This document shows positions 1-8,421 of a stretch of 64,000 nucleotides of DNA, in pieces. Within the stretch, counting starts at the first letter, position 1; every line of letters starts with the position of its first letter. The stretch is taken from assembly GCA_016933835.1 (NCBI GenBank), contig JAFGAC010000134.1:26511-90510 (forward strand), written 5' to 3'. A program made the position numbers and the translations under genes. This stretch comes from Clostridiales bacterium. Lineage in GTDB: Bacteria > Bacillota > Clostridia > Peptostreptococcales > Acidaminobacteraceae. The notes beneath the pieces are model-generated. The model did not search any database. It saw only the letters and a list, made by a program, of their open reading frames with translations, and had not been told where the DNA came from.

Positions 1-29
1 GTTTTAGATTTGTATAATACTTTACTCAT
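1..29 (-). CDS. N-terminal fragment of an unidentified gene (cut by window edge)
   Basis: Only the first ten codons lie in the window (MSKVLYKSKT), running off the left edge. An ATG at position 29 on the minus strand is preceded by a good ribosome-binding site (GAGGTGA, 5 nt before the ATG), which is the main support. The peptide is too short to assign a family. It lies downstream of tcdA in the same direction. Confidence 0.4.
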
Positions 30-46
30 CAACTTCACCTCATTTT

Positions 47-78
47 CAATTCTTCAATTCTTCAATTCTTCAATTCTA
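47..78. repeat. Short tandem repeat, 4 x 8 bp (CAATTCTT)
   Basis: Four consecutive copies of the octamer CAATTCTT are visible, the last ending TA. They lie in the gap between tcdA and the partial gene at the left edge, just upstream of that gene's ribosome-binding site. Such slippage-prone arrays can vary in copy number, but nothing here shows a function. Confidence 0.8.
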
Positions 79-144
79 ATTAATCACATGCTATCTTGTT
101 TTACAAGGTACTGTCGAAAGAATTATATTAAGAATTTTAAATAA

Positions 145-852
145 TCACATTCTCAATATATTCATAACAACTCTATATGCAATCATGATGCCTGCACTCG
201 CAGGTACAAAAGGCAAACTTCCAGGTTTTCTTTTATCATCAAGTTTTTCATAAGCTTCGCTGTTGCGCATAGCTTTTTCTCTTGAATATACAACTTCCAA
301 ACTCTCAATTTTTTTATTCTTTAACTCTTTTCTCATGATTTTGGCCAGAGGATCTGTATCCGTCAAATATATATCTGTAATCTCAAGCATTCTCGGATCC
401 AATTTGTTTCCAGTACCCATGCTTGATATGATTGGAATTTCTTTCTCTTTGCAAAAGGTTATTAAAGCTATTTTTGCAGCAACTTGATCAATAGCATCCA
501 CAACATAATCAACCGTTTCATCAATTAGGTTTTCAATATTACTTTCAGTAATTCGTTCATTTATAATCTTGACATCAATCTCACTATTGATATCCTTCAA
601 CCGCTGAAACATTACTTCTGTTTTATCCCGGTTTACCGTAGAATCCAGTGCAATTATCTGTCGATTTTTATTGCTTATGTCAATTGTATCAAAATCGATT
701 ATTATCAGATGTCCAATACCGGCTCTAGCAAGCGATTCAATAACATAACCACCAACTCCTCCAATTCCACATACAGCGACTTTCATTGTTTTCAACTTTT
801 CAATATTCTTTTCATTAATAACTAGATAACTTCTTTCAAACATGTCTGTCAT
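145..852 (-). CDS. tcdA: tRNA threonylcarbamoyladenosine dehydratase (TcdA/CsdL, ThiF/E1-like family)
   Basis: Predicted to use ATP to dehydrate and cyclise t6A37 of ANN-decoding tRNAs to ct6A in the cytoplasm. The 235-residue protein opens with the adenylation fold's nucleotide loop GIGGVGG (residues 29-35), followed by the D-x-D...N-x-x-R-Q signature (about 53-65) typical of ThiF/MoeB/TcdA proteins. The length matches bacterial TcdA (240-270 aa), and there is no ubiquitin-like partner gene beside it. The start codon overlaps the stop of the upstream molybdopterin oxidoreductase by 4 nt (ATGA), so the two are probably translationally coupled. A general E1-like sulfur-carrier-activating enzyme is the alternative. 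TcdA is favoured by length and by the PASAGIMIAYRVV-type C-terminal segment. Confidence 0.85.
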   Translation of the reverse strand: MTDMFERSYLVINEKNIEKLKTMKVAVCGIGGVGGYVIESLARAGIGHLIIIDFDTIDISNKNRQIIALDSTVNRDKTEVMFQRLKDINSEIDVKIINERITESNIENLIDETVDYVVDAIDQVAAKIALITFCKEKEIPIISSMGTGNKLDPRMLEITDIYLTDTDPLAKIMRKELKNKKIESLEVVYSREKAMRNSEAYEKLDDKRKPGSLPFVPASAGIMIAYRVVMNILRM

Positions 853-2750
853 TTTATACCTCTAATCTTTACAAATGTATCATAATAAGCCGCTTGATCA
901 CCAATATCGCTGTATTCATCACTTGTCAATCTATTAACACTGCCACTTCGTTGCCAATGACCTTCATTGATGACAATAATATCATCAGCCAACTCTCTTA
1001 TGACAACCCGGCCTTTTAATGTACCCTGTCTCGATTCAACTTCCACATATTTTTCTTTTACACTTTGATTATAGATATTTTGACTCATATACACATCAGG
1101 AAGTCCTTCATACTCTCTAAAACCCTGAGAGTGCAGCGAATTCTTTATCTTAGGACTAATCAACCTTAGAGGATATTCAGATGAACTGAAAGGTTTATGA
1201 ACTTCTACAGCCACTTTGCCCTCATCATTTATAAATCTGAATTTTTCAAATTTTTGATAGTCATTCTCCAATCGAATGTATTTTGTCTCTTTAAGTTCTT
1301 TTAATGTAATTTTATGTTCCAGAAAAACTTTATCCAATGCTTTTGCCAGATACAACTCTTTAGAAACTATCGGATAAGATTTTATATCCATTTTTAAAGC
1401 TAATGACTGAAATAAATCATATTCGCCTTTGATATCTGTATTATCGATCACTTTTTCAGAATACTGGAGATATGGGCTGTACATGGAAGAATAAAACACA
1501 TCTTCTTCTTCAAAAATATTGGAAGCAGGAAAGACCAAATTACAGGCTGCCATTGTATCTGTCATAAATAAATCGATTCCAACTTTGAATTCTATTCTCT
1601 CAATTGCTTCATTGACAAGATTTAAATTAGGCAATTGAACTAATGGATTTGATTTTGTTACGAAAAGCATTTTTATATCATGGTCTTTCACATATTGTCC
1701 GAATTTTGATTTTACAAAAGTATCATGCAAATCAACAAACTTTATGCTTTCATAAAGATAACCTTCGATCAATTTTGAAAATCCCTTATGCGCATAATTT
1801 ATTCCTGTTCCTTTTTTTCCATAATTTCTGGATGTAAAAGATAGCGCATTAATTGCCTTCACAGTATTGCCACCTCTTTTATATCTTTGAATACCATAGC
1901 CTATATAAGTAATCACCCTTTTGCTGCTATATAACTCAGCTAAATATTTTATTTTTTCAAATGGAATTTGTGTTTCCCTATATATATCTTCAAGAGAAAA
2001 CGTATCAATACTATCGGCGAAAACTTCCCATCCTATCGAGTTTTCAACAATTTTTTTTTCGTCAATTTTTCCAGCATCTTTCATTATTTTAATAATAGCA
2101 AGTGCTAAAAGATGGTCCGTATCTGGTCTAACTCTAATAAAATCAGTAGCCAATGCAGCACTTTCAGTGAGTATTGGATCTATCAGGATTATTATTTTAC
2201 CTTGATTTTTCGCTTTTGAAAGCCTATTTGCCAAATGAATATTTGTCACAATTGGATTTCTTCCCCACAAGACAATTACTTCTGCATTTTCTATCTCGTC
2301 TGGATTTGAACTTATTACATCATTGAATGTGTCTTTAGTTGCTTGAATGCCAGCAGACCAGCAAAGGCTGCCTCTTGGACTCACAACGCCCCCAAGGTGA
2401 TTGAAAAACAACTCATCCACTTCTTTGCTTATCCCGGTATATCCAGAATCATTATAGTGGATAATCGACTTTCTATCATATGTCATTAATTTTTCAACCA
2501 ACAGATTTTCTGCTTCTTCGTAGGAAATTTCTATCCATTTCCCATCCACTTTTTTCATTGGCGCTTTAATTCTTTCTTCAGACAAATGTCTTTTTAGGTG
2601 ATCTCTCCCCTTTTGACAAATAAAGCCTTGAGTCATGGGGTGCTCTTTATTTCCCTTCAGTTCAATAATATTTTCACCTTCAATATGAACATCAATCATG
2701 CATAGATCAAAACAATCCAAAGGACATGTAATTATTTTCTTAGTTTTCAT
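849..2750 (-). CDS. Molybdopterin-dependent oxidoreductase (formate dehydrogenase/DMSO reductase superfamily)
   Basis: A 633-residue member of the DMSO-reductase superfamily, expected to bind one [4Fe-4S] cluster and bis-MGD. The N-terminal cluster ligands are Cys9, Cys13, Cys17 and Cys45 (C-x3-C-x3-C-x27-C, the last in ICQKGR). The probable metal ligand is Cys130 in GSLCWSAG; it is an ordinary Cys codon, not selenocysteine. There is no Tat signal, so the enzyme is cytoplasmic. No electron-transfer or membrane subunit lies next to it, which leaves substrate and partner unknown. Many clostridial single-gene paralogues are annotated only as anaerobic dehydrogenases. It is the first gene of a probable operon with tcdA and is divergent from the universal stress protein gene across a 69 bp promoter region. 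Confidence 0.85.
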   Translation of the reverse strand: MKTKKIITCPLDCFDLCMIDVHIEGENIIELKGNKEHPMTQGFICQKGRDHLKRHLSEERIKAPMKKVDGKWIEISYEEAENLLVEKLMTYDRKSIIHYNDSGYTGISKEVDELFFNHLGGVVSPRGSLCWSAGIQATKDTFNDVISSNPDEIENAEVIVLWGRNPIVTNIHLANRLSKAKNQGKIIILIDPILTESAALATDFIRVRPDTDHLLALAIIKIMKDAGKIDEKKIVENSIGWEVFADSIDTFSLEDIYRETQIPFEKIKYLAELYSSKRVITYIGYGIQRYKRGGNTVKAINALSFTSRNYGKKGTGINYAHKGFSKLIEGYLYESIKFVDLHDTFVKSKFGQYVKDHDIKMLFVTKSNPLVQLPNLNLVNEAIERIEFKVGIDLFMTDTMAACNLVFPASNIFEEEDVFYSSMYSPYLQYSEKVIDNTDIKGEYDLFQSLALKMDIKSYPIVSKELYLAKALDKVFLEHKITLKELKETKYIRLENDYQKFEKFRFINDEGKVAVEVHKPFSSSEYPLRLISPKIKNSLHSQGFREYEGLPDVYMSQNIYNQSVKEKYVEVESRQGTLKGRVVIRELADDIIVINEGHWQRSGSVNRLTSDEYSDIGDQAAYYDTFVKIRGIK

Positions 2751-2819
2751 TCGGTCACCAATTCCTTTTGTTTATTATATCAAATAAAATGGTATATATT
2801 AATAGAGGAGGTTTTTATT

Positions 2820-3251
2820 ATGTTTGAAAAAATATTACTCCCAGTAGACCGCCCTGATTATGATCAGAAGGCTCTTGATGTCGCATTAGACATGGCTAAA
2901 AAATACAAAAGTGAAGTTATTGTTTTCAACTCACAAGATATTTCACCCAATATATATTGGGTAAATGATCCCGTAATGGTCAATCGAATACCTCTTAATA
3001 CTGAAGACATTGCAAAAGACATCGTCACAAAAGTATCTCAGTTTTTTGAAGGCAGTGGATTGAAAATCACAGAAATGACTTCCATTGGAGACCCCGCTTC
3101 CGAAATACTCCACGTCACCGAAAATGATTCAAGTATCAAATTGATCATCATGGCTACTCATGGAATGACTGTCTCAAAAAGATTTTTATTAGGTAGCGTA
3201 ACAAACAAAGTCATTCACCATGCTAAAATTCCAGTACTCGTAATAAGATAA
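2820..3251 (+). CDS. Universal stress protein, UspA family
   Basis: A 143-residue single Usp domain: MFEKILLPVDRPDYDQKAL start, a central helix-rich part, and the C-terminal ATHGMTVSKRFLLGSV block that corresponds to the ATP-binding loop. In ATP-binding Usps the loop reads G-x2-G-x(7-9)-G-S/T. Here the second glycine is Val (GMTV), so ATP binding is uncertain although the final GS is kept. The ribosome-binding site GAGGAGG is strong. The gene is monocistronic, with a terminator directly after the stop. Its role (stress or growth-arrest survival) is inferred from the family only. Confidence 0.88.
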   Translation: MFEKILLPVDRPDYDQKALDVALDMAKKYKSEVIVFNSQDISPNIYWVNDPVMVNRIPLNTEDIAKDIVTKVSQFFEGSGLKITEMTSIGDPASEILHVTENDSSIKLIIMATHGMTVSKRFLLGSVTNKVIHHAKIPVLVIR

Positions 3252-3259
3252 TTTCATCC

Positions 3260-3293
3260 CCCTTGGCTTTTATCTAAGCCAAGGGTTTCTTTT
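3260..3293 (+). terminator. Rho-independent terminator of the universal stress protein gene
   Basis: A perfect 10-bp stem, CCCTTGGCTT paired with AAGCCAAGGG (3260-3269 with 3276-3285), with a 6-nt loop and then TTTCTTTT. It starts 9 nt after the stop codon. Confidence 0.85.
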
Positions 3294-3351
3294 AATATTG
3301 ATAGTTATTCGTCAATCATTATATAAATCAATTTATCTGAAAAATTATACA

Positions 3352-3382
3352 ACCCTCGATTTTATTTTTAAATTCAAGGGCT
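3352..3382 (-). terminator. Possible terminator downstream of the small membrane protein gene
   Basis: On the minus strand GCCCTTGA can pair with TCGAGGGT through a long AT-rich loop, followed by a weak T-rich stretch. It lies about 40 nt after the stop of the gene at 3422-3787. The stem includes G-T pairs, so the call is tentative. Confidence 0.35.
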
Positions 3383-3421
3383 GCATATATCTCAATCTAT
3401 CATCTCAATTACTGCTCTACT

Positions 3422-3787
3422 TTATTCTCCTTTTCTCTTTTTAGCTTTCCATCCTACATAGAACATTGCAGCGATAAGCCATGCAGGCGCCACTAATATC
3501 ATCGCAACATACCAAGGTTCATCGGATCTTGTCGTCACTAGAATGAGATACATCAGCCCCACTGAAGCAAATAAAAATGTTCCCACTAACTCGCGCTTCC
3601 AAGCGATAATCAACACACCGATTAAAATAAACACAGGTATATTATGTATTAAAAATCCAACGACAGTTTCCCAAAAACTGTAGCCTTGACCGAATACATC
3701 CAAAGAAAAAATCAAAAGAAATGCGATAAAGATGATTGAAAGTATGCGTGGTGTCCAGAACAAACACTTATCAGATTTATTAGACAT
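3422..3787 (-). CDS. Small four-helix integral membrane protein of unknown function
   Basis: About 121 residues from the ATG at 3787, chosen because GGAG lies 9 nt upstream; longer starts at 3802 and 3796 overlap that site. Four hydrophobic helices can be seen: RILSIIFIAFLLIF, FLIHNIPVFILIGVLII, GTFLFASVGLMYLILV and VAMILVAPAWLIAAMFYVGW. The C-terminus is basic (KAKKRKGE), suggesting it is cytosolic. Short four-helix proteins of this look are common in Firmicutes and carry DUF-type names. I cannot assign a function. It stands alone between two terminator-like hairpins. Confidence 0.7.
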   Translation of the reverse strand: MSNKSDKCLFWTPRILSIIFIAFLLIFSLDVFGQGYSFWETVVGFLIHNIPVFILIGVLIIAWKRELVGTFLFASVGLMYLILVTTRSDEPWYVAMILVAPAWLIAAMFYVGWKAKKRKGE

Positions 3788-3965
3788 ATTCCACATCTCC
3801 AATTTTAATTGCCTTATAACTGAAAATTCAATTCTATAATTTTTTTGTACATCTATAATCGATAAAGCTATTTCTACCGTTATCCCCTTATTAATATTTC
3901 AGTACTTTTATACCCTAATTTCATACGCTTCAACAACTTAGTCATTCAAGAAATCTATAAAATCA

Positions 3966-4002
3966 AAAAAAGAATGGATATATCCAACATCCAATCTTTT
4001 CA
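3966..4002 (-). terminator. truA: Probable truA terminator; may overlap a leader peptide
   Basis: On the minus strand AAGATTGGAT pairs with ATCCATTCTT (one mismatch) and is followed by TTTTTTT. It lies 65 nt beyond the truA stop and upstream of the small membrane protein gene, so it most likely ends the truA transcript. A consensus Shine-Dalgarno sequence (AGGAGGTGAG, about 4019-4028) and an in-frame 21-codon reading frame starting at an ATG inside this region raise an alternative: an attenuator-like leader. Confidence 0.5.
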
Positions 4003-4066
4003 TATAAATTGTGAACCTCACCTCCTAAATTTAAATTATAGAAGGGGATTGCGTTTTTAATTTTGT

Positions 4067-4804
4067 TCAATATTGTATTTTCTCAAGGTAAAGTCCGCAA
4101 GCATCAGCAATATAGCCAGCTTGATTTCGCTCTTTTGAACTCATTATTTGAGGTATTTCAACAGCATCTACTTGATTCAATCCAACCTCTATCAGCATGC
4201 CTACAATTCTTCTGACCATGTTGTGAAGAAATCCGTTTCCTCTTACTCGTATTTCTATGAATGCATTATTTTCTATTATATCCATAGAGTATATTTCACG
4301 CACCATTGATTTTTTCTTGGATTTAGCATTTGAAAATGAAGTAAAATCATGTTCGCCAATAAAATACTTGCATGCATTTTTCATTTTCTCAATTTCCAAT
4401 TTTTCCTCAACATGCATACTGTAATTTCTCATGAAAGGATTTGTATATTTCTCATTCCAAATCTTGAAGAGATAAGTTTTGTCTTTAGCATTATATCTAG
4501 AATGAAACATTTCATAGACGAGTTTGACTTCCGTTATACTGATGTCTCTAGGCAAATATCTGTTCAAATAATCCATTATTTCAAGTTCATCCAAATTCTC
4601 TTCAATTTTAAAATTTGCAATCTGCTCAAGTGCGTGAACACCTGCATCGGTTCTGCTGCATCCAATGACTTCAATTTTTCTCTCCATCATTTCTGACAGC
4701 ACATTTTCAATTTTACCTTGAATCGTATTCTCACCATTCCCAAGACGCTGCCATCCTTTATATCTTCCACCATCATATTGAATGGCCAATCTATAGTTAT
4801 TCAT
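4067..4804 (-). CDS. truA: tRNA pseudouridine synthase A (TruA)
   Basis: Isomerises uridines 38-40 in the tRNA anticodon stem-loop. The 245-residue protein has the usual TruA length and start (YRLAIQYDGGRYKGWQRL). The catalytic motif S-R-T-D-A-G-V-H-A has the nucleophilic Asp at residue 53, and the C-terminal block GNGFLHNMVRRIVGML is the second conserved tRNA-binding region. The ribosome-binding site GAGGAA is 5 nt before the ATG. In many Firmicutes truA sits with ribosomal protein and ecf genes. Here it is alone, preceded by the pepT terminator and followed by its own. Confidence 0.95.
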   Translation of the reverse strand: MNNYRLAIQYDGGRYKGWQRLGNGENTIQGKIENVLSEMMERKIEVIGCSRTDAGVHALEQIANFKIEENLDELEIMDYLNRYLPRDISITEVKLVYEMFHSRYNAKDKTYLFKIWNEKYTNPFMRNYSMHVEEKLEIEKMKNACKYFIGEHDFTSFSNAKSKKKSMVREIYSMDIIENNAFIEIRVRGNGFLHNMVRRIVGMLIEVGLNQVDAVEIPQIMSSKERNQAGYIADACGLYLEKIQY

Positions 4805-4827
4805 TCCATTTCCTCATTTCTTTTTTC

Positions 4828-4860
4828 AAAAAAACCATGGCATTATATAATATGCCACGG
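4828..4860 (-). terminator. Rho-independent terminator of the MATE-aminotransferase-pepT operon
   Basis: On the minus strand CCGTGGCATA pairs with TATGCCATGG-like sequence (4851-4860 with 4835-4843, one wobble), followed by seven Ts (4834-4828). It begins 9 nt after the pepT stop. Confidence 0.88.
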
Positions 4861-4868
4861 CTTGATTT

Positions 4869-6089
4869 CTACTCAGCATAAATTTTAATAATATTTTTAA
4901 CAACTTCTGAAGATTTCTCCAAAGATTCCAATGGAATACATTCAAACTTGCCATGAAAATTGAACCCACCAGTAAAAATATTTGGTGTCACAAGCCCCAT
5001 GTAAGATAGTCTTGAACCATCTGTTCCTCCTCTTATGGGAGAAATATGCGGCATTACATCTGCCATTTCCATAGCTTTTTCTGCTGTTTCAATAATGTGC
5101 ATTTGATTATCTCCAAATTTTTCAAGCATATTGTAATAAGAATCCTTCATGCTTGCACTTACTGTATTTACACCATGCTTTTTATTTAGATACATTACCG
5201 CTTCATTCATCAGTTCTTTTCTCTTCTCAAAGGAATCCATAAAGTGATCCCTGATGATATAATTCATTTTTGCACATTCTACATTTCCTTCAAAATCATT
5301 TAAATGATAAAATCCTTCTCTTAATTCAGTAGCTGATGGCACTTCATTTTTAGGAAGCATATCATTTAATTCCATTCCAATCAGCAATGCATTTTTCATT
5401 TTATTCTTGGCACTTCCTGGATGAATATTGACACCATTTATCGTTATAACACAAGAAGCAGCATTAAAATTTTCATAATTCAGTTCCCCTATTTCTCCAC
5501 CGTCAATCGTATACGCAAAATCAGCCCCGAATTTTTCGACATTAAAAAGATCTGCACCTCGTCCAATTTCCTCATCAGGTGTAAATGCTATCTTGACCGT
5601 TCCATGAGGCATTCCACTTTTGATTATTTCGTCAATCGCATGAAGAATCGAAGCAATTCCCGCTTTATCATCCGCTCCAAGAAGTGTTGTTCCATCAGTT
5701 GTAATTAAAGTTTTTCCAATGTATTTCTTTAAGTTAGGAAAATCTTCTACTTTCATCACAATATTTTTTTCTTTATTTAAAAGGACATCATTTCCATCAT
5801 AACTTTCAATGATATTAGGCTTGACATCTTTTCCAGAAAAATCAGGAGAAGTGTCCATATGTGCAATCAATCCAACAATCGGCACTTCCTTATCAATATT
5901 CGCTGCCACAGTGCCATAGACATAACCATGTTGATCCACATAAACATCGCTTAGATTCATATCTGTCATTTCTTTAACCAACAAATCCGCTAAATCCAAC
6001 TGTTTAGAAGTGCTGGGACAAGTATCAGAATTCTCATTCGATTCTGTATCGATAGCCACATAATTTAAAAATCTTTCTAAAATTTCCAT
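4869..6089 (-). CDS. pepT: Peptidase T (tripeptide aminopeptidase, M20B)
   Basis: A dinuclear zinc aminopeptidase that removes the N-terminal residue of tripeptides in the cytoplasm. At 406 residues it matches PepT length. Metal-ligand blocks are visible: AHMDTSPDFSG (His77, Asp79), GADDKAG (Asp140) and the catalytic TPDEEIGRGAD (Glu173/Glu174). The GGTDGSRLSYMG block near the C-terminus is also typical. It is the last gene of a tight minus-strand group, with 14 bp to the class IV aminotransferase, and a terminator follows. The context fits recycling of peptides and amino acids in a proteolytic fermenter. Confidence 0.95.
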   Translation of the reverse strand: MEILERFLNYVAIDTESNENSDTCPSTSKQLDLADLLVKEMTDMNLSDVYVDQHGYVYGTVAANIDKEVPIVGLIAHMDTSPDFSGKDVKPNIIESYDGNDVLLNKEKNIVMKVEDFPNLKKYIGKTLITTDGTTLLGADDKAGIASILHAIDEIIKSGMPHGTVKIAFTPDEEIGRGADLFNVEKFGADFAYTIDGGEIGELNYENFNAASCVITINGVNIHPGSAKNKMKNALLIGMELNDMLPKNEVPSATELREGFYHLNDFEGNVECAKMNYIIRDHFMDSFEKRKELMNEAVMYLNKKHGVNTVSASMKDSYYNMLEKFGDNQMHIIETAEKAMEMADVMPHISPIRGGTDGSRLSYMGLVTPNIFTGGFNFHGKFECIPLESLEKSSEVVKNIIKIYAE

Positions 6090-6103
6090 AATAAATTCTC
6101 TCC

Positions 6104-6907
6104 TTAAATTGTCAAATAACTTTTGACAGTCATGTCAAAAGCTTTCATAATTTCCCTCAACAGTGGGTTATTTATATCATATTCAATTTCATCAATAATT
6201 CTTATAGGCAACACATGTATGGATGTACCTGTCAAAAATGCAACCTCATACTTTTCAAGCTCACTTTTCAAGATATTTTCTTCTACAAGTTCAACATTTA
6301 TTTGATTTAAAGTTTCTATAAGTTTAGCACGCGTGATACCTAACAATACATTTTTACTGAAAGTTGAATATACTTTTCCATCTTTAATGAAAAATACATT
6401 TGAGCGCGAACCCTCCGTCACTTCATTCTCATAATATAATATTGCTTCATAAATATTTTCTTTTTCAATAAACCCCTCAAGCATTTTTTTATACGAATGG
6501 TTGATTGATTTGACCTTTGGATCTTTTCTCATATAATTAAAAGTTTTTACAACAACACCTTCTTGATACATTGTTTTATCGGGATATCTGCCTTTTAGCA
6601 AAAATCCAATCAAGTGGCATTCATTTTGGGCATCTAAATAGCCTTCTATCCTGATGTTATCATTTTTTGCATTTGATTTTTCAATAAGCATTCTAATAGT
6701 TCCCATTATTTTATCGCGATCGATTTGATACCCAGGAACATAAAACTGCAACGACAGCTCCATTCGATTCATGTGATCTTCAAAATATAATATTTTTCCG
6801 TCAATTATTCTCATGACTTCATACACTTTGTACTCAATATTTTCAGGGATTTTAATCTGCTCAAGTGACACAATAGTGCCACAACAAATACCATAAGAAT
6901 ATGTCAT
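6104..6907 (-). CDS. PLP-dependent aminotransferase, fold-type IV (BCAT / aminodeoxychorismate lyase-like)
   Basis: A 267-residue class IV PLP enzyme. The probable Schiff-base lysine is Lys133 in KVKSINHSY, aligning with the iKxxNY motif of the family. Downstream are the cofactor phosphate-binding stretch VTEGSRSNVFFI and GITRAKL, both diagnostic. The fold covers branched-chain aminotransferases, D-amino-acid aminotransferases and aminodeoxychorismate lyases, and these cannot be separated reliably here. No folate or branched-chain genes are adjacent. Spacing to its neighbours is 14 bp (pepT) and 12 bp (MATE exporter), so the three are likely co-transcribed. Confidence 0.82.
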   Translation of the reverse strand: MTYSYGICCGTIVSLEQIKIPENIEYKVYEVMRIIDGKILYFEDHMNRMELSLQFYVPGYQIDRDKIMGTIRMLIEKSNAKNDNIRIEGYLDAQNECHLIGFLLKGRYPDKTMYQEGVVVKTFNYMRKDPKVKSINHSYKKMLEGFIEKENIYEAILYYENEVTEGSRSNVFFIKDGKVYSTFSKNVLLGITRAKLIETLNQINVELVEENILKSELEKYEVAFLTGTSIHVLPIRIIDEIEYDINNPLLREIMKAFDMTVKSYLTI

Positions 6908-6919
6908 TTTCTATCACTC

Positions 6920-8281
6920 CTAAACGCGTTTTTCAGTCCAAGTACCTTTTTTATAGTAATAAAGATTAATTGCCATTTCAACAATTGATGCCACTAAAAA
7001 ACCATACCAGATGAGATTGGGATTTTCAGGATGAATTTTTAAAACAATAAACATTATAGGTATCTGAAATCCCCATTTAGATACAATACTTGAGACTGAA
7101 TAGGGAAAATTATATCCGGATCCCATAAAGCACGTAGAAATCCCAAAACTGACTGCACTAAATACCATACTGAAAACAATTATTTTTACCATAAAAATTC
7201 CAGCAGCTATAATTTCAGGTTCAAAAACAAATACTTTCATGATTTGCTCAGGATAGTTGAAACTGATTATTGTCAATACAATCATCACTATCATTCCAAA
7301 AGCTGCGCTGGCTTTGGCAGTTACTTTTGAACGTTCAATATTTCCTTTTCCCAAACTTTGACCCACAATAGTGCTGCCACCCATGCTAAGTCCCATTAAC
7401 GGCATCATCAAGAATCCAATAATTCTATTGCCGATACCCATGACAGCGATGACTTCAGGACCGTAACTGGATACAAGTTTTAATATTACAACAGCGGAAA
7501 AATTTCTAAACAGATTTTCAACACCCATTGGGAGACCTATTGTCAATAATTTATAATCCATCGCCCAATCAAATTGAATAAAATCTTTTACTTTCAACTT
7601 AATCTTTGAATTTCCTCTAAAAAGGTAGTACATACCTAATCCAAATGCCAAAACATTACTGATGACTGTTGCGAGAGCAGCACCAAAAACACCCATTCCC
7701 ATTCCTTTTATACCTAAAATAGGTATAATATCAAACATTAAAATAGGATCAAGAATAATATTCAACACGGCAGAAGCCGTCATGATAATCATCTGCTTCT
7801 TTGATTCTCCAATATTTCTCAGCGAAGTAACCGTAGAAAAAAGTGCGAACAGTATTGGCAATGTCGCAATTCTTATATAGCCATAATCATAAATATACTG
7901 AAGTGTCTCTGCATCTTTAGTGAAGAACTTTGCAATGGGCTCAAGAAAAACATACATAATCACTGCAATAGCAGCTGCGATAACCATTTTAAAGAAAATA
8001 GTCTGCCCAATGGCCCTTGCTGCTTCATCATAATCTTCTCGGCCATAGCTCTGTGAAATTAGTGAAATGGAACTGACACCAATAATTTCATTAATGACAT
8101 CTGTCAACCAAATAATTGTCATGAAAATAGTAACAGATGCCACAGCCAATCCTGAAATTTTACCAATCCACATTAGATCTACAATATCATAAAGTGTCTG
8201 CGATAAAAAACCAAGCATTGTCGGCACTGCCATATATATCAAATTTGTATAAATATTTCCTTTCGTTAAATCTCTATCCAA
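6920..8281 (-). CDS. MATE family efflux transporter
   Basis: A 453-residue multidrug and toxin extrusion protein with about 12 transmembrane helices in two homologous halves. The first half opens GNIYTNLIYMAVPTMLGFL, the second GLPMGVENLFRNFSAVV, and GSTIVGQSLGKG is a typical MATE loop. It acts as an Na+ or H+ antiporter in the membrane; the substrate cannot be predicted. The start is TTG (MDRDLTKG), 6 nt after GGAGGAG. It leads the three-gene operon with the aminotransferase and pepT and is divergent from a LexA-controlled polymerase gene. Confidence 0.92.
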   Translation of the reverse strand: MDRDLTKGNIYTNLIYMAVPTMLGFLSQTLYDIVDLMWIGKISGLAVASVTIFMTIIWLTDVINEIIGVSSISLISQSYGREDYDEAARAIGQTIFFKMVIAAAIAVIMYVFLEPIAKFFTKDAETLQYIYDYGYIRIATLPILFALFSTVTSLRNIGESKKQMIIMTASAVLNIILDPILMFDIIPILGIKGMGMGVFGAALATVISNVLAFGLGMYYLFRGNSKIKLKVKDFIQFDWAMDYKLLTIGLPMGVENLFRNFSAVVILKLVSSYGPEVIAVMGIGNRIIGFLMMPLMGLSMGGSTIVGQSLGKGNIERSKVTAKASAAFGMIVMIVLTIISFNYPEQIMKVFVFEPEIIAAGIFMVKIIVFSMVFSAVSFGISTCFMGSGYNFPYSVSSIVSKWGFQIPIMFIVLKIHPENPNLIWYGFLVASIVEMAINLYYYKKGTWTEKRV

Positions 8282-8370
8282 ACTGTCTCCTCCTCATGTT
8301 GCCATATAGTTAAATATTAACAAATTTATTCCAATCATAAAAGAATTTTATAGCTTATTTTATATTTTTA

Positions 8371-8400
8371 TTTATATAGGAACATATGTTCTGTTATAAT
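8371..8400 (+). promoter_or_regulatory. SOS promoter with a perfect LexA (DinR) box
   Basis: GAACATATGTTC (8380-8391) is a perfect palindrome matching the Gram-positive LexA half-sites GAAC-N4-GTTC. It sits between a -35-like TTTATA (8371-8376) and a -10 TATAAT (8395-8400; 18 bp spacer), where a bound repressor would block RNA polymerase. The downstream gene is a Y-family polymerase, a classic SOS target. Confidence 0.85.
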
Positions 8401-8421
8401 GCTTATATAGGAGGAATTTTT

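Noticed and set aside
47..78. CRISPR-like array
   Set aside because: The repeats are 8 bp, directly abutting and without spacers; no cas gene is in the window.
849..2750. Selenocysteine in the molybdopterin oxidoreductase
   Set aside because: The ligand position is an ordinary Cys codon (residue 130) and there is no in-frame TGA or SECIS-like hairpin after it.
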